NCBI RefSeq assembly: GCF_016907435.1
Contig: NZ_JAFBBZ010000001.1
Location: 2,108,001-2,172,000 of the forward strand
Direction: 5' to 3'
From: Nocardioides salarius
GTDB lineage: Bacteria > Actinomycetota > Actinomycetes > Propionibacteriales > Nocardioidaceae
Length of the DNA: 64,000 bases
A program made the translations under genes and the position numbers. Numbering within the stretch: position 1 is the first letter of the stretch; each line of letters starts with the position of its first letter. Shown one piece after another: positions 25,274 through 33,768 of this stretch. The notes beneath the pieces were generated by a model. The model searched no databases and was not told where the DNA came from. It worked only from the letters and a program-made list of their open reading frames with translations.

Positions 25274-26080
25274 GTGACGCGGATGCGTCTGCGCAGGAAG
25301 AAGTCCCTCATCGAACAGGCCGGTGACTACGTGGAGCAGGTCGTCGAGTCCGTGCGTCCCCAGGTCGAGTCGGCGGTCAGCACCGCCCGCGACGAGGCCC
25401 GCCACCTGGTGGCCGACGCCAAGGAGAAGGCGGGCCCCGTGCTCGCCGACGCCCGCGCCAAGGCGGGGCCGGCGCTGACCGACGCCCGCACCCGCGCCAC
25501 GCCGTACGTCGTGGACGCCCGCGACCGCGCGGTCGTGCTGGGCCAGGAGGCCCGCGAGAAGGCGGCCCCCGCGCTGGCCGACGCCAAGGCCAAGGCAGCC
25601 CCGCTGGTCGCCACGGGTGCGGCGTACGCCGGCGCCAAGGCCACCGACCTCAACGAGCGTGCCGCGGCGCGCGCGGGTGAGCTGGGCGGCAAGGCCACCG
25701 GCAAGGTCGCCGAGCTCAAGGGCGAGAAGCCCAAGAAGAAGGGCTCCAAGCTGAAGAAGCTCGTCCTCGTCGGTGGCCTCGCGGCCGTCGTCGGGGTCGT
25801 GGCCAAGAAGCTGCAGGGCGGCTCGGAGTCGCAGAACTGGCAGTCCTCCTACGTGCCCACGCCGCCGGCGAGCGGCACGGGTGCAGCGGCGGCGACGACG
25901 TCGACCGGTGCGGGCGCGGCGCCCACCCCGGCCGCGCCGATGGCCGGTGCCAGCGACGACACGGGCGGCTCCTCGCCCGACGAGGCGCTGGCCGACGAGG
26001 CGGAGACCGTGCACCCGGTCACCACCCCCGACGAGCCGGCCGAGGTCGTCGACATCGAGGACGACAAGAAGGACAGCTGA
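25274..26080 (+). CDS. DUF5324-like membrane protein with 11-residue amphipathic repeats
   Basis: GTG 25274 after GAGGAGAGGAA gives 268 residues; ATG 25283 is an alternative. A basic start (RLRRKKSLIEQAGDYVEQVV) leads to at least six 11-residue repeats (about 45-115; ADAKEKAGPVL, ADARAKAGPAL, TDARTRATPYV, VDARDRAVVLG), a pattern of apolipoprotein- or LEA-like amphipathic helices. A Lys-rich patch and one transmembrane helix (about 155-172; LVLVGGLAAVVGVVAKKL) follow, then an Ala/Thr/Pro-rich acidic tail. It resembles DUF5324 proteins; function is unknown, membrane-surface binding is inferred. Confidence 0.75.
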   Translation: MTRMRLRRKKSLIEQAGDYVEQVVESVRPQVESAVSTARDEARHLVADAKEKAGPVLADARAKAGPALTDARTRATPYVVDARDRAVVLGQEAREKAAPALADAKAKAAPLVATGAAYAGAKATDLNERAAARAGELGGKATGKVAELKGEKPKKKGSKLKKLVLVGGLAAVVGVVAKKLQGGSESQNWQSSYVPTPPASGTGAAAATTSTGAGAAPTPAAPMAGASDDTGGSSPDEALADEAETVHPVTTPDEPAEVVDIEDDKKDS

Positions 26081-26084
26081 GCGG

Positions 26085-27116
26085 TCAGCCTGACGACCGG
26101 CGTCGGGCGGCCCGGCCGGGGGACAGCTCCTCCGGCCGGTGCTGCTCGACCCAGTCGTCGATGCGCTGCCACCAGTCGTAGAGCCACGCGATGCGCTCCT
26201 CGCGACCCGCGGGGATGTCCTCGCGCGGCACCTGCCACCACCGCATCACCAGCCGCTTGTCCATCGGCAGCTCGCGCCACAGGTCGCGCACGGTCAGCAG
26301 GTGGTCGAGCCCGGTGTGGGCCACCATCACCACGTCGGCCTCCGGGGCGGCGTCGAGCGCGGCCAGCAGCCCGCCGGGCCGCGGCGCCAGCACGTGGATC
26401 ATCGTCTCCGCCCGGCGCGCCATCGCGTGCAGCCCCAGGCCGTCGAGACGCTCGATGGCCCGGTCCCGACGGGCCTGGGTGAAGTTGCCGCCCTCGGGGA
26501 AGATCACGAACGCGTCGTCGCGGTCGAGGCCGGTGGCCAGCTCGGCGATCTGGGTCTCGAGGTCCTCACCCGACCCGGGGCTGATCGCCCGGGCGGGCAG
26601 CCGGCGCAGCAGCGTGCCGACCACCGGGTCCCAGGCCAGGGTGTCCTTGAGGACGACCCGGGGCTCGCGGTCGTACCAGTCCATCAGCGCGTGCACGAGC
26701 GTGAACGAGTCACCCGGCCCGGCGTGGCGGCAGCAGACCAGCAGCGGCACGCCCGGGTGCGCGTCGGGCGCGGGCCCCTGGGTCTCGATGCGCAGCCGCA
26801 GCACCCGCCTGGCCTCGCTGAAGAGCACCCACATCGTGCCCTGCACCAGGTCGTAGTGCACGCCCTCCCAGTACGCCGAGCGCAACCGCGCGCCGAAGCC
26901 GCTGGCCAGCCACATGCCCAGCAGCACCACCAGCAGCAGGGTCTCGGCGGTGAGCGCGACCACCAGCAGCCAGGTCAGGCGCAGGGCCCGCCAGCGCCCG
27001 GGCACGAACGGCGAGAGCGCGGCGGCGCCGATGAGCCACAGCGGCAGGCTGACCCAGACCACCACGGTCAGGAGCACCACGAGGGGCGCCGTGAGGGCGC
27101 GGCGCAGGATGCTCAC
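26085..27116 (-). CDS. Membrane PlsC-family acyltransferase
   Basis: The 343-residue protein has two or three N-terminal transmembrane helices (about 8-75) and an acyltransferase domain with the HX4D variant CCRHAGPGDSF, where His and Asp are spaced correctly, and the phosphate-binding motif FPEGGNFT. Relatives acylate lysophosphatidate or other lipid acceptors, but this long form with N-terminal helices is uncharacterised. The start is GTG 27116. It lies 12 nt downstream of the patatin-like gene, suggesting an operon that remodels phospholipids. Confidence 0.85.
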   Translation of the reverse strand: MSILRRALTAPLVVLLTVVVWVSLPLWLIGAAALSPFVPGRWRALRLTWLLVVALTAETLLLVVLLGMWLASGFGARLRSAYWEGVHYDLVQGTMWVLFSEARRVLRLRIETQGPAPDAHPGVPLLVCCRHAGPGDSFTLVHALMDWYDREPRVVLKDTLAWDPVVGTLLRRLPARAISPGSGEDLETQIAELATGLDRDDAFVIFPEGGNFTQARRDRAIERLDGLGLHAMARRAETMIHVLAPRPGGLLAALDAAPEADVVMVAHTGLDHLLTVRDLWRELPMDKRLVMRWWQVPREDIPAGREERIAWLYDWWQRIDDWVEQHRPEELSPGRAARRRSSG

Positions 27117-27128
27117 GCCGCGATCATG

Positions 27129-27986
27129 TCAGCCGCGGGGCCCGGGCCCGCTCGCTCCCGCTGCGCCCAGGGCGTCGAGGTACTCGCCGCTGGCCACCCG
27201 GGTCAGCTCGATGCGGCTCTCGACGTCGCGGAAGTCGGTGCCGGCCCGCACCGAGTCGTCGCGCGCCGAGGTGCCCCGGGCGGGCAGCAGGTGGGCCTCC
27301 ACCTCGGGCGGCAGCTCGGCCAGCTCGCGGTTCATCCGGTGCCGACGCGCGACCTCGAAGGAGACCCGGGCGACCTCCCAGGGCCGCCGCGGCGGCTGGA
27401 GCGGCCGGTCGACCCGACCGACCTGGAGCACGAAGATCCGGGTCGCGCCCAGCTGGTGCGCGCGCGCCACCGGCACCGAGTTGACGATGCCGCCGTCGAG
27501 GAAGTGCTCGTCGCCGACGCGGGCGGGCGGCAGCAGACCGGGCACGGCCGCGCTGGCGACCACGGCGTCGACGACCGGGCCGCTGTCGAACCAGTGCTCG
27601 GCGGCCCGCTCGATGCTGGCCGCGCAGACCTGCAGCGGTACGGCGAGGTCGGCGAAGTCGACGTCGCCGATCTCCTCGCGCAGCCGGGTGGCCAGGGGCC
27701 GCGCGGAGTAGAGGTGGGTGCCGGTCGCGACCGCGCGTCGTACGCTGCGCAGCGGGCGGTCGCCGTACACCTCGTGCCGGTTGGCGGCCACCGAGCGCCA
27801 CAGCCCGGTGAGCCGCTCGACGACGTCGAGACCGGGGTCCTGGGCCAGGAACGCGCCGTTGATGGCGCCCACCGAGGTGCCGAGCACCAGGTCGGGGCGC
27901 ACGCCGCGCTCGAGGAGGGCGGCCAGCATGCCGACCTCGACGGCGCCCAGGGCGCCGCCGCCGCCGAGGACGAACGCGGTGGTCAT
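27129..27986 (-). CDS. Patatin-like phospholipase (RssA/NTE family)
   Basis: The 285-residue protein has the oxyanion loop LGGGGALGAVEVG, the nucleophile elbow LGTSVGAING (Ser) and the catalytic aspartate in HFLDGGIVNS, the Ser-Asp dyad of patatin hydrolases. No signal peptide or membrane helix is seen, so it is probably cytoplasmic or peripheral. GAGGAGG precedes the ATG at 27986. Its pairing with the downstream acyltransferase suggests a deacylation-reacylation cycle. Confidence 0.92.
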   Translation of the reverse strand: MTTAFVLGGGGALGAVEVGMLAALLERGVRPDLVLGTSVGAINGAFLAQDPGLDVVERLTGLWRSVAANRHEVYGDRPLRSVRRAVATGTHLYSARPLATRLREEIGDVDFADLAVPLQVCAASIERAAEHWFDSGPVVDAVVASAAVPGLLPPARVGDEHFLDGGIVNSVPVARAHQLGATRIFVLQVGRVDRPLQPPRRPWEVARVSFEVARRHRMNRELAELPPEVEAHLLPARGTSARDDSVRAGTDFRDVESRIELTRVASGEYLDALGAAGASGPGPRG

Positions 27987-28008
27987 CTGATCCTCCTCGG
28001 CGTGCTCG

Positions 28009-28398
28009 TCAGCGGGCCGCGGGGGCGGCGTCGCTGCGCTGCAGCGCGCGCACCCGGCGGGTGGCCCGGTGCTCGGCCCAGAAGCTGAGCAGCGGCACGG
28101 TGCCGGAGGCCAGCGTCACCGCGGTGAAGCCGATCTCCCAGTCGGCACGGCGCGAGAGCCAGAAGGCGCAGAAGAGGAAGATCATGTAGAGCCAGCCGTG
28201 GGCGACGCCGAGGTAGGCGGAGATGTCGGAGCCGAGCTGCCATCCGCCGCCACTGCCCTCGGCCAGCCACGCGGCGTCGGAGACCAGGTAGCCGTAGTGC
28301 AGGGGCAGGCCGATGAGGACCAGCACCACCAGGAGCACTCCCACGATCGTGGCCATCACCCGGTACGCCGCCAGCGGGGCGCGCAGCTCGTCGTTCAC
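28009..28398 (-). CDS. DUF3817 integral membrane protein
   Basis: Starting at GTG 28398, which overlaps the SURF1 stop by 4 nt, the product is 129 residues with three hydrophobic helices. DUF3817 features are present: YRVMATIVGVLLVVLVLIGL, VAHGWLYMIFLFCAFWLSRR and ASGTVPLLSFWAEHRATRRV. The family is of unknown function and is frequent beside actinobacterial membrane or respiratory genes. Coupling to SURF1 hints at a role in respiratory membrane assembly, an inference only. Confidence 0.85.
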   Translation of the reverse strand: MNDELRAPLAAYRVMATIVGVLLVVLVLIGLPLHYGYLVSDAAWLAEGSGGGWQLGSDISAYLGVAHGWLYMIFLFCAFWLSRRADWEIGFTAVTLASGTVPLLSFWAEHRATRRVRALQRSDAAPAAR

Positions 28399-29189
28399 GG
28401 GCTCGACGCTACCGGGCGGTCCTCGGGCTCGTCCGCGCTCGGGGCCGACTCGGCCGGTGCCGTGGTGAGGTCGCGCACGTAGCGCCACCACACGAAGCCC
28501 GCGAACCCGCCGAACAGCACCCACTCCAGGGCGTAGAGCAGGTTGCGCAGGCCGGTCGAGCCCGCGGCCCGGGGAAGCGCCGCCAGGTCGGCGGGCTCGA
28601 GGGCGTCGGCGCCGACCAGCGCGGCGTTGGCCTCGGCGTCGTGGTCGACGACGGCGTACGCGCCGTAGAGGTCCTGCTGGACGTGCTGGATCAGGTCGGC
28701 GGTGCGCACCTGCGGCACCACGTCGTCGCTGCGGTCGTCGTCGGCGGCGCCGGTGCCCTCGGCCGGCTGCAACCAGCCCTGGACCGAGCCGGCGCCCTCC
28801 GGCGGGGCGGTGGCGTCGTCGGGCGAGGCCACCCAGCCGCGCACCACCGGGAGCGCAGGGGCGTCGGCGTCGTCGCCGACCGCCAGCGGCGTCAGCACCC
28901 AGTAGCCGTCGGTGCCGTCGTGCTCGCGACCCTCGACGTAGACGGTGCCCCCGGGCACCCAGGTCCCCTCGACGGTGACCGGCTGGCCGACCGAGGGGGC
29001 CGGGAACGGGTCGTCGGGGCCCATCACGTCGCCGAGCGCCACCGGCTCGGCCCGCGTCAGGTCGCGGGCCTCGGCCTCCTGCTGCGCCTGGTAGGCGGCG
29101 TACTGCCACCAGCCCAGGCCCGCCGCCGCGGCCACCAGCACGAGCGCCAGGAGGTGCGCGCCCCAGTAGCGCGGTGCCAGGGCCGTCAT
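28395..29189 (-). CDS. SURF1-family cytochrome oxidase assembly protein
   Basis: The 264-residue protein has two transmembrane helices, N-terminal (about 7-28; HLLALVLVAAAAGLGWWQY, with the typical GxWQ) and C-terminal (about 218-240; YALEWVLFGGFAGFVWWRYV), flanking an extracytoplasmic domain with VTVEGTWVPGGTVYVEGR and PVVRGWVA. SURF1 proteins assist haem a insertion into aa3-type oxidase. ATG 29189 is chosen; GTG 29192 directly before it is possible. The promoter region is shared with the divergent GntR regulator. Confidence 0.9.
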   Translation of the reverse strand: MTALAPRYWGAHLLALVLVAAAAGLGWWQYAAYQAQQEAEARDLTRAEPVALGDVMGPDDPFPAPSVGQPVTVEGTWVPGGTVYVEGREHDGTDGYWVLTPLAVGDDADAPALPVVRGWVASPDDATAPPEGAGSVQGWLQPAEGTGAADDDRSDDVVPQVRTADLIQHVQQDLYGAYAVVDHDAEANAALVGADALEPADLAALPRAAGSTGLRNLLYALEWVLFGGFAGFVWWRYVRDLTTAPAESAPSADEPEDRPVASSP

Positions 29190-29245
29190 CACCCCTTCAG
29201 GATAGGAGAGCGGACCACGGGGCTCGTCGCCGCGGCCTTCTCGAG

Positions 29246-29262
29246 AAGTGGTCAGACCACTT
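29246..29262. promoter_or_regulatory. Palindromic operator for a FadR-type GntR regulator
   Basis: AAGTGGTC-A-GACCACTT is a perfect 17-bp palindrome containing TGGTNNNACCA, the FadR-subfamily operator pattern. It lies 33 bp upstream of the regulator ATG and 57 bp upstream of the divergent SURF1 start. A further GACCAC half-site follows at 29263-29268. Autoregulation by the adjacent regulator is likely. Confidence 0.7.
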
Positions 29263-29295
29263 GACCACCGGGCCGCACCCATCTACGGTCCGAGC

Positions 29296-30027
29296 ATGCC
29301 CCTGCATCCCGTGCACCGCCGCTCCGTGCCCGACGAGGTCTTCGACCAGGTGCTGGCCGACGTCGTCGACGGCGAGCTGTCCCCCGGCGAGCCGCTGCCG
29401 AGCGAACGCCGTCTGGCCGAGGTCCTGGGTGTCTCCCGGCCCGCTGTGCGCGAGGCGCTGCAGCGGATGGCCGCGACCCGGCTCGTCGACGTGCGCCAGG
29501 GCGGCGCCACGCTGGTGCGCGACTTCAAGCGCTCCGCCGGCCTCGACCTGCTGCCCCGCCTGCTCGTGCGCTCGGGCACCCTGGACGCCGCAGTCGTGCG
29601 CAGCATCCTGGAGGCCCGCCTGGCGATCGGGCCCGCCGCGGCGGCACTGGCCGCCGAGCGGGGCGGCACCACGCTGGCGGCGACGCTCGCCACGACCCTC
29701 GACGACCTGGCCGGCACCGACGACGGGGTGCAGCAGCAGGTGCACGCCCTGGCCTTCTGGGACCAGGTCGTCGACGCCGCCGACTCCGTGGTCTTCCGCC
29801 TCATGTTCAACAGCCTGCGCGCCGCCTACGAACCCGCGCTCGAGGCGCTGGCGCCGGTGATGGCGGCCGAGGTGGGTCACGTCGAGGCATACCGGGTGCT
29901 CACCGCTGCGATCGCCGCGGGCGACCCGCACACCGCCCGGGTCGCCGCGCAGAGCGTGCTGCGCCCGGCCACCACCAGCCTGATGGAGGCGCTCGACGCG
30001 CTGGGCAGCACGAAGGAGGAGCGATGA
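29296..30027 (+). CDS. GntR/FadR-family transcriptional regulator
   Basis: The 243-residue protein has an N-terminal winged helix-turn-helix (about 10-75; DQVLADVVDGELSPGEPLPS, LAEVLGVSRPAVREALQRMA) and an all-helical FCD ligand domain. Family members sense acyl-CoA, organic acids or sugars. Its stop overlaps the start of a fatty-acid-hydroxylase-superfamily gene by 4 nt, so it probably controls that gene, and a palindromic operator lies just upstream. The ligand is unknown, but an acyl-type signal is plausible. Confidence 0.92.
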   Translation: MPLHPVHRRSVPDEVFDQVLADVVDGELSPGEPLPSERRLAEVLGVSRPAVREALQRMAATRLVDVRQGGATLVRDFKRSAGLDLLPRLLVRSGTLDAAVVRSILEARLAIGPAAAALAAERGGTTLAATLATTLDDLAGTDDGVQQQVHALAFWDQVVDAADSVVFRLMFNSLRAAYEPALEALAPVMAAEVGHVEAYRVLTAAIAAGDPHTARVAAQSVLRPATTSLMEALDALGSTKEER

Positions 30028-30779
30028 GCACCGACGGAACCGAGCAGACCGGACGGCTCGACCCGGGGACGGTCGACGCCCTGGCCGCCGAGCGACTGGC
30101 GGCCGAGGAGGCCCGGATCACCGGTCAGGCCCGGCGGCGCGCCGGCCTGTCGCTGCGGGGCGCCTGGCGGGAGTTCTGGCGCCACCCCAGCCCGCCGATG
30201 ATCGCCACGTTCCTGGTCGCCTCCGTCGTCGGCCGGGTGCTGCTCGGCTCCGGCAGCTGGTGGGAGCTGGCCTTCCCGGTCGGCCTGGTCGCGGCCTTCC
30301 CGCTCATCGAGTGGGTCGTGCACGTCGCGATCCTGCACTGGCGCCCCCGCAGCCTCGGGCCGCTGCGCATCGACTCCCTCCTGGCCCGCGAGCACCGGGC
30401 ACACCACGCCGACCCGCGGCTGCTCCCGCTGGTCTTCATCCCGTGGCCGGTCCTGGTCTGGCTGCTGCCGGCGTACGTCGTCGTGGCGTGGCTGGCGGTC
30501 CCGACCCTCGCGGGTGCAGGCACCCTGCTGGTCTCGGTCTACGCGCTGATGCTGGGCTACGAGTGGACCCACTACCTGGTGCACAGCGACTACCGGCCCC
30601 GCTCGCGCTGGTACCGCGCGCTGTGGCGCAACCACCGGCTGCACCACTACAAGAACGAGAACTACTGGTTCACCGTGACCAGCGCCGGCACGGCCGACCG
30701 GCTGCTGGGCACCTACCCCGACGCCTCGCAGGTCGAGACCTCGCCCACGGTGCGCAGCGTGCACGCCGCGGGCCACTGA
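30024..30779 (+). CDS. Fatty acid hydroxylase / sterol desaturase superfamily membrane protein
   Basis: The 251-residue protein has about four transmembrane helices and a histidine-rich di-iron site: EWVVH, LAREHRAHHADPR, YEWTHYLVHSDY and RNHRLHHYKNENYWF. This spacing resembles carotenoid/fatty-acid hydroxylase-type enzymes using O2 to hydroxylate or desaturate a lipid. The substrate cannot be told from sequence. It is translationally coupled to the upstream GntR regulator, an arrangement suggesting substrate- or product-responsive control. Confidence 0.88.
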   Translation: MSTDGTEQTGRLDPGTVDALAAERLAAEEARITGQARRRAGLSLRGAWREFWRHPSPPMIATFLVASVVGRVLLGSGSWWELAFPVGLVAAFPLIEWVVHVAILHWRPRSLGPLRIDSLLAREHRAHHADPRLLPLVFIPWPVLVWLLPAYVVVAWLAVPTLAGAGTLLVSVYALMLGYEWTHYLVHSDYRPRSRWYRALWRNHRLHHYKNENYWFTVTSAGTADRLLGTYPDASQVETSPTVRSVHAAGH

Positions 30780-30822
30780 CCCCCGACGAGCCCGGTCGAC
30801 CCGGTCCGCCCGAGCAGCAGCG

Positions 30823-31728
30823 TCAGCCGGCGCAGGCCGCGAACGGCAGCGCCCGGCGCAGCGTGAGGGCGGCCGCCCGCGGTGGCGAGGCGATCTCGTA
30901 GCCCAGGCGGCCGTTGGAGGGGTCCGCGGCTCCGCCGGTGAAGACCTCGGAGAAGGAGTCGTCGCCCGCCGCGCTCTCGAGCCGATCGAAGAGGTCGCGG
31001 CGACCGGCCCCGAGCCGTGCGGTGGCCAGGACGCTGCCGAAGGAGACGGTGTAGGCCTCGAGCTCGTCGAGGGCGTCTCGACCGGGCTCGTCGACGCAGC
31101 CGAGCTCGAGGTACGTCGACGTGGCCGGCCCGGCGACCAGCTCGGCCAGCCGTTCGCCGCCCCAGGGCTCCTCGACCTCCTCGGCGACGCCTGAGAGCAC
31201 GAGGCTCTCCTCGGCGAGCACCGTGGCGCCGCGCAGGGGCCCGACCCCCGCCTCGACGGCGCGGCGCAGCACGCCGGGGTCGATGATCGCGGCCCACGAC
31301 TGCACGAACCCGACCTCACGGCCGGTGTCGTCGAAGAGCCGGGCCTCCCACCGCACGTCCTCCTGGCCGAGGGAGAAGTCCCGCTGCAGCCGCTGCTGCA
31401 CCGGGCGCAGCAGCCCGTCGGCCAGCAGCACGGTCTCGGTCTCGGCACGGCGCCAGAAGTCGGCCCGGTCGCCGGCCCCCAGGTCGCTGGCCAGGTCGAC
31501 CACGCCCAGCTGCAGCGCCACCTGCTCGTAGTCGGTGACCGTGACCCGCGCGACGTCGGCGGGCACGTAGTCGAGCACCACCCGGGCGGCCGGGGGTCGC
31601 TGCTCGGTGACGGCCGCCGTGGCGAGCGGCACCGCCGGCTCGTTGGCATCGGGCGCCTCGATCGGGCTGCTGCACCCGCTCAGCGCCACGAGGGCAGCAG
31701 CGAGCGCCAGGACCGGTCGAGAGAGCAC
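30823..31728 (-). CDS. Predicted lipoprotein of unknown function
   Basis: The 301-residue protein begins with a signal peptide and lipobox (MLSRPVLALAAALVALSGC), giving a mature protein anchored at Cys19. No recognised domain follows. The body contains YVPADVARVTVTDYEQVALQ and FLEARLFDDTGREVG-like segments with a periodic alpha/beta character. It starts at GTG 31728 and converges on the hydroxylase gene upstream on the plus strand. It could be a substrate-binding or envelope protein; I do not recognise the family. Confidence 0.75.
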   Translation of the reverse strand: MLSRPVLALAAALVALSGCSSPIEAPDANEPAVPLATAAVTEQRPPAARVVLDYVPADVARVTVTDYEQVALQLGVVDLASDLGAGDRADFWRRAETETVLLADGLLRPVQQRLQRDFSLGQEDVRWEARLFDDTGREVGFVQSWAAIIDPGVLRRAVEAGVGPLRGATVLAEESLVLSGVAEEVEEPWGGERLAELVAGPATSTYLELGCVDEPGRDALDELEAYTVSFGSVLATARLGAGRRDLFDRLESAAGDDSFSEVFTGGAADPSNGRLGYEIASPPRAAALTLRRALPFAACAG

Positions 31729-31811
31729 GGCGCAGAGTCTGCCACCGCCCGGCCCGGCCCACGCGGGGATCCCCTGGATGCGACCCGACCCACGAGCCGG
31801 CGCCAGTTCCT

Positions 31812-33272
31812 CTACGTCGGCGCGGTGACCGCGCGGGCGGTGGCGGCCACCGCCGGGTCCACCTCCCGCACCTGGTGGGTGCGCACACCCGGTCCCCCGG
31901 CCAGGTGCTCGAGGACGTCGAGGGTCGGGCTGCGGGCCGGCGGCGGGGAGACCCGGTCGTCACCGTCGCGCCACCCGAGGGCGTACAGCAGCAGGGTGAT
32001 CTCGCCGCGCCACTGCCCGGCCGGTACGCCGCTGCCGGCCACGGCCAGGGCCATCCAGCCGGCCTGCCGGTCCGCGTCGCTGGTGCCGAGCGGAAGTCGC
32101 CCCGCCACGTGGCGCAGGAGGGACTGCGGGTCGGCGCCCAGGCGCCGGGCAGCAGCGGTCGGGGCCAGCCGGCCCTTGCGCAGGCTGACCAGGCCCAGGG
32201 CCCGGGCGGCGGTGCGGACGTGGGCGACGGGGAAGGTCATGTCCTCTCGGTTGGCCCGGCCGAGCCACCACTCGCTCACCCCCAGCCGGTCCGCCAGCTG
32301 CTCGACCACCGCCGGCGGCAGGTAGCCGGCCGCGGTCAGCGTCACGCCGTCACCGATGACGTCGAGGAAGGTGCGGTAGGTCCCGGTGAGCCGTGCCGCC
32401 TGCTCCTCGCCGACGTCGGTGGGACCGTGCGACAGCGGCCGGGCCAGCACCTCCCTGAGCTGGCGGGAGCCGTGGCGCTCGAGCTCCTCAGCCAGCGATG
32501 CCAGCTCGGCGGTGACGGTGGCCGGCTCGGCTGCCGCCGCGGCGAGCGCGAGGTCCACCGGGGCCGGGTCGAAGGCGTCGGGGTCCCAATCGTCGGGAAG
32601 CCAGGCGTGCGCGTGGGCGGGCCCGTCGAAGGCGGCGGGCAGGTGTGCCGCGTCGTACCCGCTGCGCACCCAGGCCGCCAGCTCCTGGTAGCTGTCGACC
32701 CCGCCACAGTCCTCGGGCGGGCAGGCCATCCGCCCGCCCGTGCAGCGCGGCGCCCCGGGCGGTTCGTCGAGCACCGCCTCGACGGTCAGCCGGTGCTCCC
32801 AGCCGTCACCGAAGTCGTACTCGTACCAGAGCTGGTCGCCCCGCTGCGCGACCAGCTGGTCGAGGCGCACGCCGTCCTCGAGCGTGCCCTCCTCGCCCTC
32901 TTCGACGTCGAAACGGGTGACGAACCCGGGCGCACGTGGGTCGCTGCCGGTGCGGAACCGGTGCAGATGGCAGTCGTACCACCCCATGGCTGCCTGGATG
33001 ACGTCGTGCAGCGCGGGCAGGTCGAGGTCGCCCGGGAGCTCGAGCCGGCGCCAGACCGGCGGCTTGGCGCCGTGCAGGTCCAGGCGCACCCGGAACCCGC
33101 GGACCTCGGCGGGGACCTGCAGCAGCCTCGGGGCGTCGACGGCCCGCAGCCGCTCGAGCAGACTGCTCACCCGGCCGTTCAGCAGGCCTTCGAGGAGCGC
33201 CCGGCTCTCCGCGGAGCCGGGGTCGGCCATCAGCTGCTCGACGAGGCGCTGGGCATCGGGCGGTGTCGTCAC
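31812..33272 (-). CDS. Plasmid pRiA4b ORF-3-like protein
   Basis: The 486-residue protein contains the pRiA4b ORF-3 domain (about 55-215): FRVRLDLHGAKPPVWRRLEL, LHDVIQAAMGWYDCHLHRFR, YEYDFGDGWEHRLTVEAVL and CPPEDCGGVDSYQEL. A second C-terminal domain of about 220 residues is Ala/Leu-rich with no known motif. The family is named from an Agrobacterium plasmid and is widespread, sometimes near IS elements; function is unknown. No transposase or terminal repeats are visible here. Confidence 0.88.
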   Translation of the reverse strand: MTTPPDAQRLVEQLMADPGSAESRALLEGLLNGRVSSLLERLRAVDAPRLLQVPAEVRGFRVRLDLHGAKPPVWRRLELPGDLDLPALHDVIQAAMGWYDCHLHRFRTGSDPRAPGFVTRFDVEEGEEGTLEDGVRLDQLVAQRGDQLWYEYDFGDGWEHRLTVEAVLDEPPGAPRCTGGRMACPPEDCGGVDSYQELAAWVRSGYDAAHLPAAFDGPAHAHAWLPDDWDPDAFDPAPVDLALAAAAAEPATVTAELASLAEELERHGSRQLREVLARPLSHGPTDVGEEQAARLTGTYRTFLDVIGDGVTLTAAGYLPPAVVEQLADRLGVSEWWLGRANREDMTFPVAHVRTAARALGLVSLRKGRLAPTAAARRLGADPQSLLRHVAGRLPLGTSDADRQAGWMALAVAGSGVPAGQWRGEITLLLYALGWRDGDDRVSPPPARSPTLDVLEHLAGGPGVRTHQVREVDPAVAATARAVTAPT

Positions 33273-33307
33273 GGCACCAAGTCAAGCACCTGGGAGGGAC
33301 GCCGCGG

Positions 33308-33383
33308 TGGTGGAGCCTAGGGGACTCGAACCCCTAACCCCCTGCTTGCAAAGCAGGTGCGCTACCAATTGCGCCAAGGCCCC
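33308..33383 (-). tRNA. tRNA-Ala (anticodon TGC)
   Basis: The 76-nt minus-strand gene starts GGGGCCTTGGCGCAAT, has the anticodon loop CTTTGCAAG (TGC), T-loop GGTTCGAGTCC and an encoded CCA. The acceptor stem has the G3:U70 wobble pair, the alanine identity element. Confidence 0.97.
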
Positions 33384-33399
33384 TGGAACAGGGTCGGGA

Positions 33400-33525
33400 T
33401 CAGCCCTTCGCGACCGGGTCGGTCGCCTCGGCCCACAGGGCCTGCTCGGCCTGCGACTCGTCGTACTTCTTCTTGGCCGCGAGGGCGCCACCGGCGGCGA
33501 GCAGGAGCATCAGGATCTTCTTCAC
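33400..33525 (-). CDS. DLW-39-like 41-residue small protein
   Basis: A GTG at 33525, preceded by GGGAGG, opens a 41-codon frame on the minus strand between tRNA-Ala and tRNA-Ile. The product starts [20 protein letters not shown], a short hydrophobic N-terminal helix followed by lysines, and continues [16 protein letters not shown]. This matches the actinobacterial DLW-39 family of tiny proteins found near gyrA and these tRNAs. Here the name-giving Asp is Ala (ALW). It is probably a small membrane-associated protein of unknown role. Confidence 0.82.
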   Translation of the reverse strand: MKKILMLLLAAGGALAAKKKYDESQAEQALWAEATDPVAKG

Positions 33526-33573
33526 GACGAGCCTCCCGGCACGGATCGGATCACGCTGGTGGGACGTGGATGG

Positions 33574-33650
33574 TGGTGGGCCTAACAGGACTTGAACCTG
33601 TGACCTCTTCCTTATCAGGGAAGCGCTCTAACCGTCTGAGCTATAGGCCC
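33574..33650 (-). tRNA. tRNA-Ile (anticodon GAT)
   Basis: The 77-nt minus-strand gene begins GGGCCTATAGCTCAGACG, has anticodon loop CCTGATAAG (GAT), T-loop GGTTCAAGTCC and an encoded CCA. The 7-bp acceptor stem pairs fully. tRNA-Ile and tRNA-Ala next to gyrA are typical of actinobacteria. Confidence 0.97.
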
Positions 33651-33768
33651 CACACCGGCAGCAGCCGGCGGGATCGGCACGGGTCAGGGACCCGGACGAC
33701 CGAGAGGGGAGACTACCCGACGCCCTCGCGCGCGGACAAAACGCGGTGCGGGCACGGGGTGGGTGGGA

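Noticed and set aside
31812..33272. A mobile element suggested by the pRiA4b ORF-3-type gene
   Set aside because: No transposase, terminal inverted repeats or target duplications were seen around it.
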